Shown here one piece after another: positions 1 through 8,707 of a stretch of 64,000 nucleotides of DNA. The notes under the pieces are model-generated. The model saw only the letters and a list, made by a program, of their open reading frames with translations, did not search any database and was not told the DNA's origin. This DNA is from Lysobacteraceae bacterium P (GTDB taxonomy: Bacteria; Pseudomonadota; Gammaproteobacteria; Xanthomonadales; Xanthomonadaceae): the NCBI GenBank assembly GCA_005503055.1, contig SCOX01000007.1, forward strand, positions 1 to 64,000. The letters run 5' to 3'. The position numbers and the translations under genes are program-made. How positions within the stretch are numbered: position 1 is the stretch's first letter; every line of letters starts with the position of its first letter.

Positions 1-58
1 ACATGCGCCGATGGTAGTGTGGCCTAAGCCATGCAAGAGTAGGTCATCGCCAGGGGCT
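1..58 (+). rRNA. rrf: 5S ribosomal RNA, 3' part
   Basis: The window opens inside a 5S rRNA gene. The block GATGGTAGTGTGG is the highly conserved central 5S segment, followed by the AAGAGTAGG stretch and by GCCAGGGGC, which is the 3' strand of the closing helix I. Only the last half is present; the 5' half and the rest of the rRNA operon lie to the left of the window. The 3' end is placed at about 58 from helix I and could be off by two or three bases. Confidence 0.9.
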
Positions 59-66
59 TTACCCCA

Positions 67-100
67 GAAGGCCGGTCCAACAGGACCGGCCTTCTTCTTT
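67..100 (+). terminator. Intrinsic terminator of the rRNA operon
   Basis: A perfect 12-bp stem (GAAGGCCGGTCC at 67-78 with GGACCGGCCTTC at 83-94, loop AACA) is followed by a pyrimidine tract TTCTTTTG. It begins eight bases after the 5S rRNA end, as expected for the terminator of an rrn operon. Confidence 0.9.
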
Positions 101-518
101 TGCGCGAGCGAAACGCACAACGCGGTCGCTTTGGCGTTGCTGCGGGCGCGCTTGCTCCCCAGCAACAGCCCTTTCAAATGGAATGCGACCAGCGCCCGCG
201 CCTGCCGACGCGCAGCTTGGGCCAGCCTTGAACGGTCGGTCACGCTGGAGCCCAAAGCGCTTCAGTACTCGGCTTTGTAGCTGGCCGCGATAGCGCCGGG
301 CATCACAGGCGCATGGCCGCGACCGGACGCCCCGATGATGTCGGGACGTCTCACGCTCCGCTAGAGCGAACCATTGAAGTCGGCCAAAAGGCACCGCACT
401 CGCGGTGTCGGACGCTGCTCCGGTCTCGGTGCAGCGCATCCCATAACACCGGGAGACATCCCGCGCGATGGCGGAGCCTGCGGTTTCGTCTTACGAGACC
501 GCGCCAGGTCGGTGTGTC
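101..518. other. Intergenic stretch without a recognisable gene
   Basis: This 418-bp gap lies between the rRNA terminator and the convergent rpiA gene. Open frames on both strands show the Arg/Pro/Ala-rich composition of GC-rich shadow frames and no recognisable motif. The only structure I see is a near-perfect hairpin at 480-502 (GCGGTTTCGT / ACGAGACCGC, one mismatch) just beyond the rpiA stop, which could be its terminator although no T-run follows on the minus strand. Confidence 0.5.
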
Positions 519-1181
519 CTACAGGACGATGGGCGGCTCGCCGCCGACGATCACCACGTCCGCGGGACGGCGGGCGAACAAGCCCACGCTCACCACGCCC
601 GGAATCTGGTTGATGGCCTGCTCCAGACCCACCGGGTCGACGATCGACAACCCATGGATGTCCAGGATGACGTTGCCGTTGTCGGTGACCACGCCGGCGC
701 CTTCGGCGGTCTGGCGCCACACCGGCTGCGCGCGGGTCATCGCCTGAATCTCGCGTGCGACGAGGCTGCGCGCCATCGGGATGACCTCCACCGGCAACGG
801 AAACCGACCCAGCACGTCCACGCGTTTGCTCGGATCGACGATGCAAACGAACGTGCGGCTGGCCTCGGCGATGATCTTCTCTCGCGTGAGCGCCGCGCCA
901 CCGCCCTTGATCAGGCGCTTGTGCGGGTCGCACTCGTCGGCGCCGTCGACATAGAGCGACAGCGTGCCGGTGCTGTTGAGGTCCAGCACCTCGATGCCAT
1001 GCCCGCGCAGGCGCTGTGTGCTCTGCTCCGAACTCGACACCGCACCCTTGATGCGATCCTTCACATGCGCGAGTGCGTCGATGAAGTACGCGACGGTGGA
1101 ACCAGTGCCCACGCCGACGATCATGCCGTCCTCGACGTACTCGATGGCCTTCTCGCCGGCCAGGCGTTTGGATTCGCTCAT
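519..1181 (-). CDS. rpiA: Ribose-5-phosphate isomerase A
   Basis: This cytosolic enzyme interconverts ribose 5-phosphate and ribulose 5-phosphate in the non-oxidative pentose phosphate pathway. At 220 residues it matches the usual RpiA length (E. coli 219). The phosphate-binding motif [11 protein letters not shown] sits at residues 23-33. The active-site segment YVDGADE lies near residues 78-84 and is followed by [11 protein letters not shown], which carries the family's catalytic Lys and Glu. It is the last gene of the minus-strand run fau - EVE protein - rpiA, 57 bp after the EVE gene. Transketolase, which uses the same sugar phosphates, is encoded at 55728. The identification is secure. 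Confidence 0.96.
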   Translation of the reverse strand: MSESKRLAGEKAIEYVEDGMIVGVGTGSTVAYFIDALAHVKDRIKGAVSSSEQSTQRLRGHGIEVLDLNSTGTLSLYVDGADECDPHKRLIKGGGAALTREKIIAEASRTFVCIVDPSKRVDVLGRFPLPVEVIPMARSLVAREIQAMTRAQPVWRQTAEGAGVVTDNGNVILDIHGLSIVDPVGLEQAINQIPGVVSVGLFARRPADVVIVGGEPPIVL

Positions 1182-1238
1182 GTAGTTGCTGCTTCGGTCA
1201 GGAGAATGTGGGGATCGTCGTCGCGGCGGATGGCGCCG

Positions 1239-1709
1239 TCACTCGAGGGACAGCAGATACTTCCACTGAGCTGCCGACACCGGCAGCACCGAGAGGCGAT
1301 TGCCGCGGCGGATCAGCGCGAAATCCTCGCCGAGCTTGTCGGCATGCTGCTTCAGCTCGTCCAGCGTGATCGTGCGCTTGAGCTTTCGATCGAACGCCAC
1401 GTCGACCAGAAACCAGCGCGGTTCTTCGCGGGAACTCTTCGGGTCGTGGTAATCGGACTTCGGATCGAACTGCGTCGCGTCCGGATACGCCTTGCTCGCA
1501 ACGCTAGCCGTCCCGACGATGCCCGGCACTTCGGTGTTGGAGTGGTAAAAGAGCACCCCATCGCCGATCTGCATTCCGTCGCGCATGAAATTGCGTGCCT
1601 GATAGTTGCGCACGCCATTCCACGGCTCGGTGCCGACGCGCTCAAGATCATCGATGGAGAACGTGTCCGGCTCGGACTTCATCAGCCAGTAGCGACGGCG
1701 TGCACTCAT
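1239..1709 (-). CDS. EVE domain-containing protein
   Basis: The product is a 156-residue single-domain EVE protein, a PUA-like fold that in studied members binds modified bases in nucleic acids. The family signature is clear: RRYWLMKSEPDTFSIDDL at the N-terminus, then WNGVRNYQARNFM and GDGVLFYHSN. A longer frame opens upstream, but the ATG at 1709 is chosen because homology starts there and because it overlaps the stop of fau in an ATGA arrangement, implying translational coupling. The neighbours fau and rpiA form a conserved group in gammaproteobacteria. The target of this small cytosolic protein is unknown. Confidence 0.92.
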   Translation of the reverse strand: MSARRRYWLMKSEPDTFSIDDLERVGTEPWNGVRNYQARNFMRDGMQIGDGVLFYHSNTEVPGIVGTASVASKAYPDATQFDPKSDYHDPKSSREEPRWFLVDVAFDRKLKRTITLDELKQHADKLGEDFALIRRGNRLSVLPVSAAQWKYLLSLE

Positions 1710-2296
1710 GCGGAACTCCCGGTGCAGTCGAGTGAGGTCGATTCGGTGCACACCGCGTCGAGGGTGACGTCCCAGTCCGCGCGCTCGAGTGCGTCGACAC
1801 GCTGTACATCAAACGCCGCGCCCACCAGCCATGGCGGCGCGGCACGCTGGTGACGAAAAGCGAAACTGCGGTCGTACCAGCCACCGCCCATGCCGAGCCG
1901 ATGGCCGCGGTCGTCGAAACCCACGAGCGGCGCCACGACGAATGTCATCTGTTCCGGCTCCAGCAGCGAGGTTTCGGCGATGTCGGGCTCGGGGATGCCG
2001 TGCTGGTTGCTGACCAAGGCATCGCCTGGACGCCAGGGCGCAAAACGCAGGCGGCCGTCCTCGTTCAGAACCGGCAGGCAATACACGCACTCGCGCGGCA
2101 AGCGTAGTTGCCACACGTGCAGCGCGATCTCGCCGTCGGTGGCCCAATAGCCGGCGACGTAACCCGATGGCGGTGCGAACGACAGCGCCGACAACTGCTG
2201 CGCGAGACGTTCGGCGGCGGCGATGCGGTCGCTCGCGGGCAGTGCGCGGCGGCGATTGCGAAGTTCACGGCGCAGCGCTGTGCGGTCGACCGTCAT
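1706..2296 (-). CDS. fau: 5-formyltetrahydrofolate cyclo-ligase
   Basis: This enzyme converts 5-formyl-THF to 5,10-methenyl-THF with ATP, recycling a storage folate. The protein has 196 residues, a typical family length. The N-terminus has the RRELRNRRRALP type basic helix. The C-terminal part carries the signature RLGMGGGWYDRSFAF, the conserved GGG-YDR phosphate-binding segment. The open frame extends far upstream, but the extension overlaps the 6S RNA locus and has no homology, so ATG at 2296 is used. Position downstream of 6S RNA and zapA reproduces the ssrS-ygfA arrangement of E. coli. Confidence 0.94.
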   Translation of the reverse strand: MTVDRTALRRELRNRRRALPASDRIAAAERLAQQLSALSFAPPSGYVAGYWATDGEIALHVWQLRLPRECVYCLPVLNEDGRLRFAPWRPGDALVSNQHGIPEPDIAETSLLEPEQMTFVVAPLVGFDDRGHRLGMGGGWYDRSFAFRHQRAAPPWLVGAAFDVQRVDALERADWDVTLDAVCTESTSLDCTGSSA

Positions 2297-2448
2297 GCAG
2301 CGCTGGATCCTGTGGTGCGGCGGCGCGAATCGTGCCGGTGGACGGGAATCATCGTGAACGTGTCGGGCAGTGCCGCGTACGAAAAAATTCGGGCGCGAAT
2401 CGCGCCCGAACCGGGGTGCGGCCTTTCGGCCGCGACCGTGATATGGAA

Positions 2449-2632
2449 GTCCTCCGCCAATGGCGATGCTTGCGAAACGACCTTGAACCCGGGGTTCAAG
2501 TGGGGACGCTTGGATGCCTTCGGGCTTCCCGCTACAAGGCGGACCTGCACTCCGGGCCTCCGCCGCGCCCCCGGTGTCGTCATTAAGGGACAAGGCGAAT
2601 GTTTGCGCACGCTGTCGCGCACAGCAGAGGAC
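2449..2632 (-). ncRNA. ssrS: 6S RNA
   Basis: The zapA-fau gap on the minus strand contains the hallmark 6S RNA hairpin CTTGAACCCCGGGTTCAAG (2482-2500), equivalent to the CUUGAACC...GGUUCAAGG segment of E. coli 6S RNA. The outer ends pair perfectly: GTCCTCTGC (2632-2624) with GCGGAGGAC (2457-2449). These ends give about 184 nt, the E. coli length. 6S RNA binds sigma70-RNA polymerase by mimicking an open promoter and lowers transcription in stationary phase. Location between zapA and fau is the usual one. Exact ends are inferred from pairing and from the -10 element at 2641-2646. Confidence 0.88.
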
Positions 2633-2640
2633 GAGCAACG

Positions 2641-2646
2641 AGTATA
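2641..2646 (-). promoter_or_regulatory. -10 element of the 6S RNA promoter
   Basis: Read on the minus strand the six bases are TATACT, five of six matches to the sigma70 -10 consensus. They end eight bases before the pairing-defined 5' end of 6S RNA at 2632. No good -35 hexamer is evident 17 bp further upstream. Confidence 0.65.
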
Positions 2647-2771
2647 GCGCGCCGACCTGTGGCTGCGTGCCCGCTCGTCGGTGCCAACGCAGAACGGTTC
2701 AGTGCAAGAACGGGCGACTGCCGTGCGCCGATTCAGCGTCGCTATCAGTGGCGCGCGATCAGTGGCGCAAT

Positions 2772-3077
2772 TCAGCGCGCGGGCGCGTCGAACAAATCGT
2801 CCAGACGACGGTGCAGCGTACTCAGGGTGCGCTCGAGTTCACGATCGCGCGCGGCCAGTTCGTCACGCATCTGCTGCAGGTCATGTGCGAGATTCAAGGC
2901 TGCCAGTACCGCGACGCGGTCGAGTGCGGCCATGCGGTTGTTGCCGCGAACTTCGCGCATCTTGCCGTCGAGCATCTTCGCGGCGGCCTGCAGGCTGTCG
3001 CGTTCCCCCGGTTCGCAACCGACGGTGTATTCGCGATCGAGCAGACGGATGCTGACGACTTCGCTGGTGCTGCTCAT
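2772..3077 (-). CDS. zapA: Cell division protein ZapA
   Basis: ZapA binds and bundles FtsZ filaments at the mid-cell ring. The 101-residue protein has the family layout: an N-terminal globular part with VSIRLLDREYTVGCEPGE and LQAAAKMLDGKMREVR, then a long C-terminal coiled coil (about residues 55-95). The asparagine/arginine pair in RGNNRMAALDRVAVLAALN is the conserved core. It lies 7 bp downstream of a second small coiled-coil gene and just upstream of 6S RNA, a classic gammaproteobacterial order. The two division genes probably form one transcript. Confidence 0.94.
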   Translation of the reverse strand: MSSTSEVVSIRLLDREYTVGCEPGERDSLQAAAKMLDGKMREVRGNNRMAALDRVAVLAALNLAHDLQQMRDELAARDRELERTLSTLHRRLDDLFDAPAR

Positions 3078-3084
3078 TGCGTGC

Positions 3085-3306
3085 TCACGTGTGCTGCTCC
3101 AGCGATTTCAGCCGCGCGATCATCGCTTCGACCCGCGTTCGCGCCTGTTCGTTCTTGGCCAGCAGAGTGGAGCGTTCGCCCATCAGCTGTTCCTGCTGCT
3201 GGCGCAGGCTGCGGTTCTCTTCGTTGAGGCGACGCGCGCGCTCGGCCAACTGCTCGACACGGTCGGCCAGCGACTGCAGTTGGGCGAGGAGTTGGGCCTG
3301 TTCCAT
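3085..3306 (-). CDS. ZapB-like coiled-coil protein (TIGR02449 family)
   Basis: This 73-residue protein is one almost unbroken coiled coil rich in Gln, Glu, Leu and Arg (for example LAERARRLNEENRSLRQQQ). It has no transmembrane segment or signal peptide. Such proteins upstream of zapA belong to the small family I know as TIGR02449, often described as ZapB-like. The family assignment is from memory and from context; a role in bundling or bridging the Z-ring alongside ZapA is inference. It is separated from zapA by only 7 bp. Confidence 0.8.
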   Translation of the reverse strand: MEQAQLLAQLQSLADRVEQLAERARRLNEENRSLRQQQEQLMGERSTLLAKNEQARTRVEAMIARLKSLEQHT

Positions 3307-3379
3307 GGCGGCACGATAGCAGGGCGGGGTGACGGGTCAAGGGCGCGCCCCGGCCGGGCGGCGCGCGCATTCACCCGGC

Positions 3380-6300
3380 TCAGGAAACCGTGCCTGCGGT
3401 CGCACTGCCGACCGGGACCGAATGCGGCGTCCAGGCGCGGATGAAAGACAGGCAGCTGGCCGCCTCCAGCGGGCGGGCGAGCCAGTAACCCTGGATCTCG
3501 TCGCAGCCGCGGCCGCGCAGGAACTGCATCTGCGCCTCGGTCTCCACGCCTTCGGCGATCACGGTCAGTCCCAGCGAATGCGCCATCGCGATGACCGTGG
3601 TGGTGATGGCCTCATCGTCGGCATCGCGGGTCAGATCGCCGATGAACTCCTTGTCGATCTTGAGCGTATGGATCGGCAGGCGCTTGAGGTAGGCCAGCGA
3701 CGAGTAGCCGGTGCCGAAGTCGTCGATCGCCAGGCCCACGCCGAGCGAGCGCAGCGCGTCCAGCGTGGCCGAGGTCTGTCCTGCGTTCGCCATGATCACG
3801 CTCTCGGTCAGCTCAAGCTGCAGCATTTCCGGAGGCACGCCGCTCTCGACCAGCGCGCGCGCGACCTGCTTGGGCAGGTTGCCGCGCAGCAACTGCAGGG
3901 ACGAGACGTTCACCGCCATCGTCAGTTGGTCCAGGCCCTTCAGGCGCCAGCCCTTGAGCACGCTGCAGGCCTCGCGTAGCGCCCATTCGCCGATGTCGAG
4001 GATCTGCCCGCTTTCCTCGGCCAGCGGAATGAACTGCGCCGGCGAAATGTCGCCCAGCTCCGGGCTGGTCCAGCGCAGCAGCGCTTCAACGCCGGTGATG
4101 CGCGAATGGTCGAGCGAGAGCTTGGGCTGGAACACCAGGCGCAGTTCGTTGCGGTCGAGCACGCCGCGCAACGCGGCGGAAATCGTGGCGCGGCCGCGGA
4201 TTTCCACGTCCATCGCCTCGGTGTAGCGCATGAAGGTGCGGCGTCCCGCGGCCTTGGCCTGGTACATCGCGGTGTCGGCGTGCTTGAGCAGGTCCGTCGG
4301 TACCAGCGCGTGGTCGGGGTACAGGCTGATGCCGATCGAAGGCGAGATCACCACGTCGTGGCGCTGGTCCAGGTCGAGCGGTGCTTCGAAGGCGGCCAGC
4401 ACATCGCGCGCGACCTGCTCGGCGTGCTCGACGCTCTCGAGGTTCTCCAGCAGCACGGTGAACTCGTCGCCGCCCAGGCGCGCGACGGTGTGCTGCGCGC
4501 CGACCGCCTGCTGCAGGCGATGCGCCGCTGCGCGCAGGATGCGATCTCCCGCGGCGTGGCCGAGCGAGTCGTTGATGTCCTTGAACCGGTCCAGGTCGAG
4601 GAACAGCATCGCGATGCGGGTGTTCTGCCGGCGCGCCTTCACGATCGCACGCGACAACCGCTCCGACAGCAGCGCGCGATTGGGCAGGCTGGTGAGCGTG
4701 TCGTAGTTGGCCAGGTAACGCAGTTCCTGCTCGGCGCGCTTCTGGTCGGTGATGTCGCCCAGCACTGCGACGTAATGTCCGTGCTGGCCGCCGGCATCGA
4801 GCACTTCGCTGCCCTGGAACCAGCACAGGAACTCGTCGCCATTCTTGCGTTGCTGCCAGATCTCGCCGGACCAGCGGGCGTTGCGGCGCAGTTCGCTGCG
4901 CACGTGCTGGTAGAACGCCGGATCGTGCTGCTCGCTGTCGAGCAGACGCGTCGGCCGCCCGATGACTTCCGCGTCGGAATAGCCCGTCATGCGGGTGAAG
5001 GCCGGGTTGACCGAAACGAAGCGGAACTCGCGGTCGAACACCGCCACCGCCTCGATCATGCTGTTGAGCACCTGCCCGGCGATGCGGCGGTCGCGCTCGG
5101 CGCTGCGGCTGGCGGTGATGTCGCGCGCCGTGCCGGCCACGCGCAGGGCGCGACCGGTGGAATCACGCTCGACCACGCGACCACGCGCGCGCATCCACAC
5201 CCACTTCCCGTCGGTTTCGCGAACACGGTGTTCGGACAGGTACAGCGGCTCCTCGCCACGCAGATGGCGGCGCAGCTGCGCGATCGCGTGCGGCATGTCG
5301 TCCGGGTGGATCTGCAGGTTCGAATCGACCAGCGTCTGCACGCCCAGGTCCGGCGTCAGCCCGGCCTGGTCGTCGGCTCGAGTGCGGCGCAGCACGCGGC
5401 GTTCCAGGTCGTAATCCCAGAACTGCTCGCCGGATGCCCACAGCGCGAGCTTGAGGCGCTCGTCGCGTTCGCGGATCTGCGCGAAGTAGCCACGTTCGCG
5501 TCGACGATCCTGATGACGGCGCCACGCCATGCCGCCGACGAGCAACAGCAGCGCGAGCACTCCGGCGGCGATCACCAGCGGATGCCGCCACAGCGGCGGC
5601 GCGACATGCACCGGGATCTCCAACGTGCGCTCGTTCCACACGCCATGGCGGTTGGTGGCCTGTGCGAGGAAGGTGTAGTGGCCGTAGGGCAGGCGCGAGT
5701 AGGTGACGTCCTGTGCGGTGCCGTTGTCGATCCAGTCCTTGTCGAAGCCGTCCATGCGGTAGCGGTAGCGCGTGGCCGCGGTCGGCGCGAAATCCAGCGC
5801 ACCCACGCGCAGGCGCAGCAGGCCATCGCCCTCGTCCAGCTCCAGGTTCGGCGCCTGCCACAACGAACGCGGGTCGGCCTTGGCCCGGGTGCCGACCCAG
5901 GCCCCCAACAGGCGCAGCGGTGCGGTGTAACCGGACTCGGGCATGCGCTTGGGATCGAACAGGTTCAGCCCGCGCACGCCACCGAACACGATCCGGCCGT
6001 CGCTGAGTTGCGCTACCGAACCGCCATGGAACTCCAGGTCCTGCAGGCCGTCGGCGAGGCCGTAGGCGCGCGTGCGCTCGTTGCCGATGTCGTAGGCGAT
6101 GATTCCCGCCTGGGTGCTCAGCCACAGTCGGCCAGCGGGCGCCTCCGCGATGGCGAACACCACCGGCACCAGGCTGCTGCTGAGCGTGCCGGTCAACGGA
6201 TGGGCGAAGTGGACGCTGCCGTCCTTCTCCTCGACGACGCGGCTGAGGCCGGCATGCGTGCCGACCCACAGCGAGCCGTCATGCGCCAGGTGGAGCGCGC

Positions 6301-7945
6301 GCACGCGGTTGCCGGGCAGGCTGCCCGGATCGGCATTGGAATGGCGGAAGTGGCGCAGCCTGCCGGTGGCCGGATCGAGCACGTCGAGGCCGTCGCCGGT
6401 CCCGAACCAGACATGGCCGTGGCGATCCTCGACGATGGCATGGACGACGGGATAGCTCAGGCCACTCGGGTCGTTCTCGCGATAGGCGAAGTGCGTGAGC
6501 TCGCCGCTGTCGGGCCGATACCGATACACGCCGTAGCCATGGCTGCCGATCCACAGCGTGCCATCGCGGGCGACGCTGAGGGTGCGCAATGGCGTGCGGC
6601 CCAGTTCGGGCAGCGGGATCGAGCGTGCGGTGCGACGCTGCGGATCGAGACGGTAGAGCCCAGCGTCGGTCGCCACCCACAGGTCACTCGGATCGGCAGG
6701 CGCGAAACCGGTGACGTGCGGCGTCCTGCCCTGGTCGGCAAGCAGCCCGCTCAGGTCCTCGAAGCGGTCGTCCTCCAGCGAATAGCGGAACAGCCGCGCG
6801 TTGTCGGTGCCCAGCCAGAGTGCGCCGTCCTGTCCTTGCACGACCGCGCGGATGCTGTCCGCGGATGCCGGACTGTCGGGGCGGCGCGGATGCTCCATGT
6901 TGAACACGTAGCGGAACCGCGTGCCGCGCGGATCGGCGACGGCGATGCCGCGGAACTGCCCACCCGTCCACAGCATGCCGCCGCGGTCGATCATCAGCGC
7001 GTTGATCGAATCGTCGGGGAGGCTGGCGTCGATGCCGGGCTCCTCGCGCACTTCCTCCACGTGCCCGGAGACCGGGTCGAGGCGGCGCAGTCCGTAGCCG
7101 TACACCGAGAACCAGAGTCGCCGATCCGGTGCCTGCACGATCGCGCGGACCATCGGCACCGAGTCCTCCGCCCACGGCTGCTGCGGCCACGCGCGTACCA
7201 GTTCGCGGCCGTTGCTGTGCAACCGGAACAGGCCGTCGCGACGCCCCATCCACAACTGGCCGGCGCCCTCCTGGAACAGGGCGGTCACCGGCTCGGCCGG
7301 TCCGATGCGTTCGGGCAGGCTCCCGTCCAGCCGGTACAACCCTTGCGGGCCGCCCCACCACACCACGCCGTCGCGTGCGGCCAGCAGGGTCTGGCGACTG
7401 GCGTTGCCGATGACCTGCGTCTCCAGCGGCACCACCGTTTGGCGCTTGCCTGTCACCGGGTCCAGTCGCTCCAGGCCGGCCACGGTGCCGACCCATACCT
7501 GCCCGCGATGGGGCAGCACGGCCATCACCTGGCGGTGCGGATGCGCGGTGCCGGAGGCGAGGTAGCGGCGGATCTGGCCGTTGACCAGGTCGAGCCGGCT
7601 CAGGTATTCGGAATAGGTGCCGACCCACAGCGCTTGATCGCCATCCAGCGCAAGCGCGGTGACGTGGCTGTCGGGCAGGCTCGCCGAATCGCGCGGGTTG
7701 TGCCGGTAGGGCAGGTAGCGCTGGCCGTCGTAACGGTGCAGCCCTCCCTGCGTGGCGACCCAGACGTAGCCCTGGGCGTCCTGGGCAAGGGCGGTGACGG
7801 TGTTCTGGACCAGCCCCCGGTCGCTGCCCAGGCGGTCGAAATAGAAATCCCGCGTGGCCGCGCCCGCCGTCCCGGCCAGGGCCGCCGCAAGCGCGAAAAC
7901 AGGCCCGGCCAGGCGGCCGGCGGAGAAGAAGGTCTGGCGACGCAC
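3380..7945 (-). CDS. Beta-propeller sensor with PAS, GGDEF and EAL domains
   Basis: This 1521-residue protein has an N-terminal signal segment, then two-component-regulator propeller repeats (about 35-690, recurring blocks such as LWVGTHAGL and VWFGTGDGL), a Y_Y_Y domain (about 695-765), one transmembrane helix (about 785-806), two PAS/PAC regions (about 825-1070), GGDEF (motif 1158-1162) and EAL (motif about 1287). GGDEF is intact, as are EALLRW, NVSS, LELTES, DDFGTGYSS and AEGVETE, so both c-di-GMP synthesis and hydrolysis are possible. The RxxD inhibitory site before GGDEF is replaced by GAQH. The GTG at 7945 is chosen for its AAGGGG ribosome-binding site and following signal peptide; longer frames overlap the divergent promoter region. 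Confidence 0.9.
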   Translation of the reverse strand: MRRQTFFSAGRLAGPVFALAAALAGTAGAATRDFYFDRLGSDRGLVQNTVTALAQDAQGYVWVATQGGLHRYDGQRYLPYRHNPRDSASLPDSHVTALALDGDQALWVGTYSEYLSRLDLVNGQIRRYLASGTAHPHRQVMAVLPHRGQVWVGTVAGLERLDPVTGKRQTVVPLETQVIGNASRQTLLAARDGVVWWGGPQGLYRLDGSLPERIGPAEPVTALFQEGAGQLWMGRRDGLFRLHSNGRELVRAWPQQPWAEDSVPMVRAIVQAPDRRLWFSVYGYGLRRLDPVSGHVEEVREEPGIDASLPDDSINALMIDRGGMLWTGGQFRGIAVADPRGTRFRYVFNMEHPRRPDSPASADSIRAVVQGQDGALWLGTDNARLFRYSLEDDRFEDLSGLLADQGRTPHVTGFAPADPSDLWVATDAGLYRLDPQRRTARSIPLPELGRTPLRTLSVARDGTLWIGSHGYGVYRYRPDSGELTHFAYRENDPSGLSYPVVHAIVEDRHGHVWFGTGDGLDVLDPATGRLRHFRHSNADPGSLPGNRVRALHLAHDGSLWVGTHAGLSRVVEEKDGSVHFAHPLTGTLSSSLVPVVFAIAEAPAGRLWLSTQAGIIAYDIGNERTRAYGLADGLQDLEFHGGSVAQLSDGRIVFGGVRGLNLFDPKRMPESGYTAPLRLLGAWVGTRAKADPRSLWQAPNLELDEGDGLLRLRVGALDFAPTAATRYRYRMDGFDKDWIDNGTAQDVTYSRLPYGHYTFLAQATNRHGVWNERTLEIPVHVAPPLWRHPLVIAAGVLALLLLVGGMAWRRHQDRRRERGYFAQIRERDERLKLALWASGEQFWDYDLERRVLRRTRADDQAGLTPDLGVQTLVDSNLQIHPDDMPHAIAQLRRHLRGEEPLYLSEHRVRETDGKWVWMRARGRVVERDSTGRALRVAGTARDITASRSAERDRRIAGQVLNSMIEAVAVFDREFRFVSVNPAFTRMTGYSDAEVIGRPTRLLDSEQHDPAFYQHVRSELRRNARWSGEIWQQRKNGDEFLCWFQGSEVLDAGGQHGHYVAVLGDITDQKRAEQELRYLANYDTLTSLPNRALLSERLSRAIVKARRQNTRIAMLFLDLDRFKDINDSLGHAAGDRILRAAAHRLQQAVGAQHTVARLGGDEFTVLLENLESVEHAEQVARDVLAAFEAPLDLDQRHDVVISPSIGISLYPDHALVPTDLLKHADTAMYQAKAAGRRTFMRYTEAMDVEIRGRATISAALRGVLDRNELRLVFQPKLSLDHSRITGVEALLRWTSPELGDISPAQFIPLAEESGQILDIGEWALREACSVLKGWRLKGLDQLTMAVNVSSLQLLRGNLPKQVARALVESGVPPEMLQLELTESVIMANAGQTSATLDALRSLGVGLAIDDFGTGYSSLAYLKRLPIHTLKIDKEFIGDLTRDADDEAITTTVIAMAHSLGLTVIAEGVETEAQMQFLRGRGCDEIQGYWLARPLEAASCLSFIRAWTPHSVPVGSATAGTVS

Positions 7946-8071
7946 GAACACCCCTTGGCAGCGTCTGCGGCGCTGCTGCGTGCAGTGTAGGCAGGCGTTC
8001 GCGCCGGCAACAACCATCGGGTTGTTACACTGCGGACCTTCCCCCGTTTTCACCTCCTTTTTCGAGCGCAC

Positions 8072-8620
8072 GTGTCCGAAATCGAACTGCCCGCCGTCTC
8101 CACGATCGAGGCCGAGAGCCGCCAGCTGGCGCTCGCCGCTTCGCCCTATGAACTCCACGGCGGCCTGTGCGGCTGGCTGGCCGGCGGCGGCGGTTCGCTG
8201 CGCGAATGGCCGGCCAAGGTCCTCGCCGACGACGCACTGCCCACACCGGCGGCCGGCAGCGCGCTGGACGAACTGCGCCTGGCCAGTGCCGCGCAGTTGG
8301 CCGACCGCAGCTTCGACTTCGCTCTGCTGCTGCCCGATGCCGATGCCTCGCTGGCCGAGCGCAGCGGCGCGCTGTTCGAATGGTGCCGGGGCTTCCTGGG
8401 TGGTTTCGGGTTGGCCGCCGGCGCGAAGCCGAAGCTTTCCGAAGAAGGCGGCGAAGCCCTCGGCGATATCGCCAAGCTCGCCGGCGCGCAGGCGCAGAGC
8501 GACGGCGACGAGGAAGATGAGGAAGCGCTGGTGGAGATCGAGGAGTTCGTGCGCGTGGCGGTGTTGCTGCTGCACGGCGACGTCGTACTCGCCGCCCAGC
8601 ATCGGCAGAAGTTGAACTGA
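8072..8620 (+). CDS. ygfB: UPF0149 (YgfB) family protein
   Basis: The product is a 182-residue soluble protein of the YecA/YgfB family. It shows the family motifs SPYELHGGLCGWLAGGG near residue 27 and FEWCRGFLGGFG near residue 109, followed by an acidic linker (DGDEEDEEALVEIEEF). E. coli YgfB precedes pepP in the ubiquinone-gene region, and pepP follows here too. The start is a GTG at 8072 with no strong ribosome-binding site. Function in this organism is not evident from sequence; Pseudomonas YgfB has been linked to regulation of envelope and resistance genes. Confidence 0.88.
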   Translation: MSEIELPAVSTIEAESRQLALAASPYELHGGLCGWLAGGGGSLREWPAKVLADDALPTPAAGSALDELRLASAAQLADRSFDFALLLPDADASLAERSGALFEWCRGFLGGFGLAAGAKPKLSEEGGEALGDIAKLAGAQAQSDGDEEDEEALVEIEEFVRVAVLLLHGDVVLAAQHRQKLN

Positions 8621-8627
8621 CGTCCTC

Positions 8628-8704
8628 CGGGATTCGAGATTCGGGATTGGGGATTGGCAGCAACGGCCCGATCGAATCTCGAATCTCCAATCCCGAATCC
8701 CGAG
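8628..8704. repeat. GGGATT-type inverted repeat, copy 1
   Basis: The ygfB-pepP gap is filled by an imperfect inverted repeat. The left arm (8628-8658) repeats GGGATT(C/T)G units, and the right arm (8673-8704) is its approximate complement with AATCTCGAATC and AATCCCGAATCCCG units. The spacer is about 15 bases. The left arm starts eight bases after the ygfB stop and the right arm ends four bases before the pepP ATG. Related copies lie at 19014-19132 and 22677-22776. Confidence 0.8.
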
Positions 8705-8707
8705 TCA

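Noticed and set aside
2297-2638. N-terminal extension of fau
   Set aside because: The region encodes 6S RNA, and the extension has no similarity to cyclo-ligases.
4106-7990. 1294-codon plus-strand open frame opposite the GGDEF-EAL gene
   Set aside because: It is the antisense shadow of a long GC-rich gene: composition is Arg/His/Gln/Ala-biased, no domain is recognisable, and the minus-strand frame has clear catalytic motifs.
7946-8602. N-terminal extension of the propeller protein across ygfB
   Set aside because: It would overlap the whole ygfB gene; the signal peptide and ribosome-binding site mark GTG 7945.
8628-8704. Possible CRISPR array from repeated GGGATTCG units
   Set aside because: Units are short, arranged as an inverted pair without spacers of uniform length, and no cas gene is nearby.
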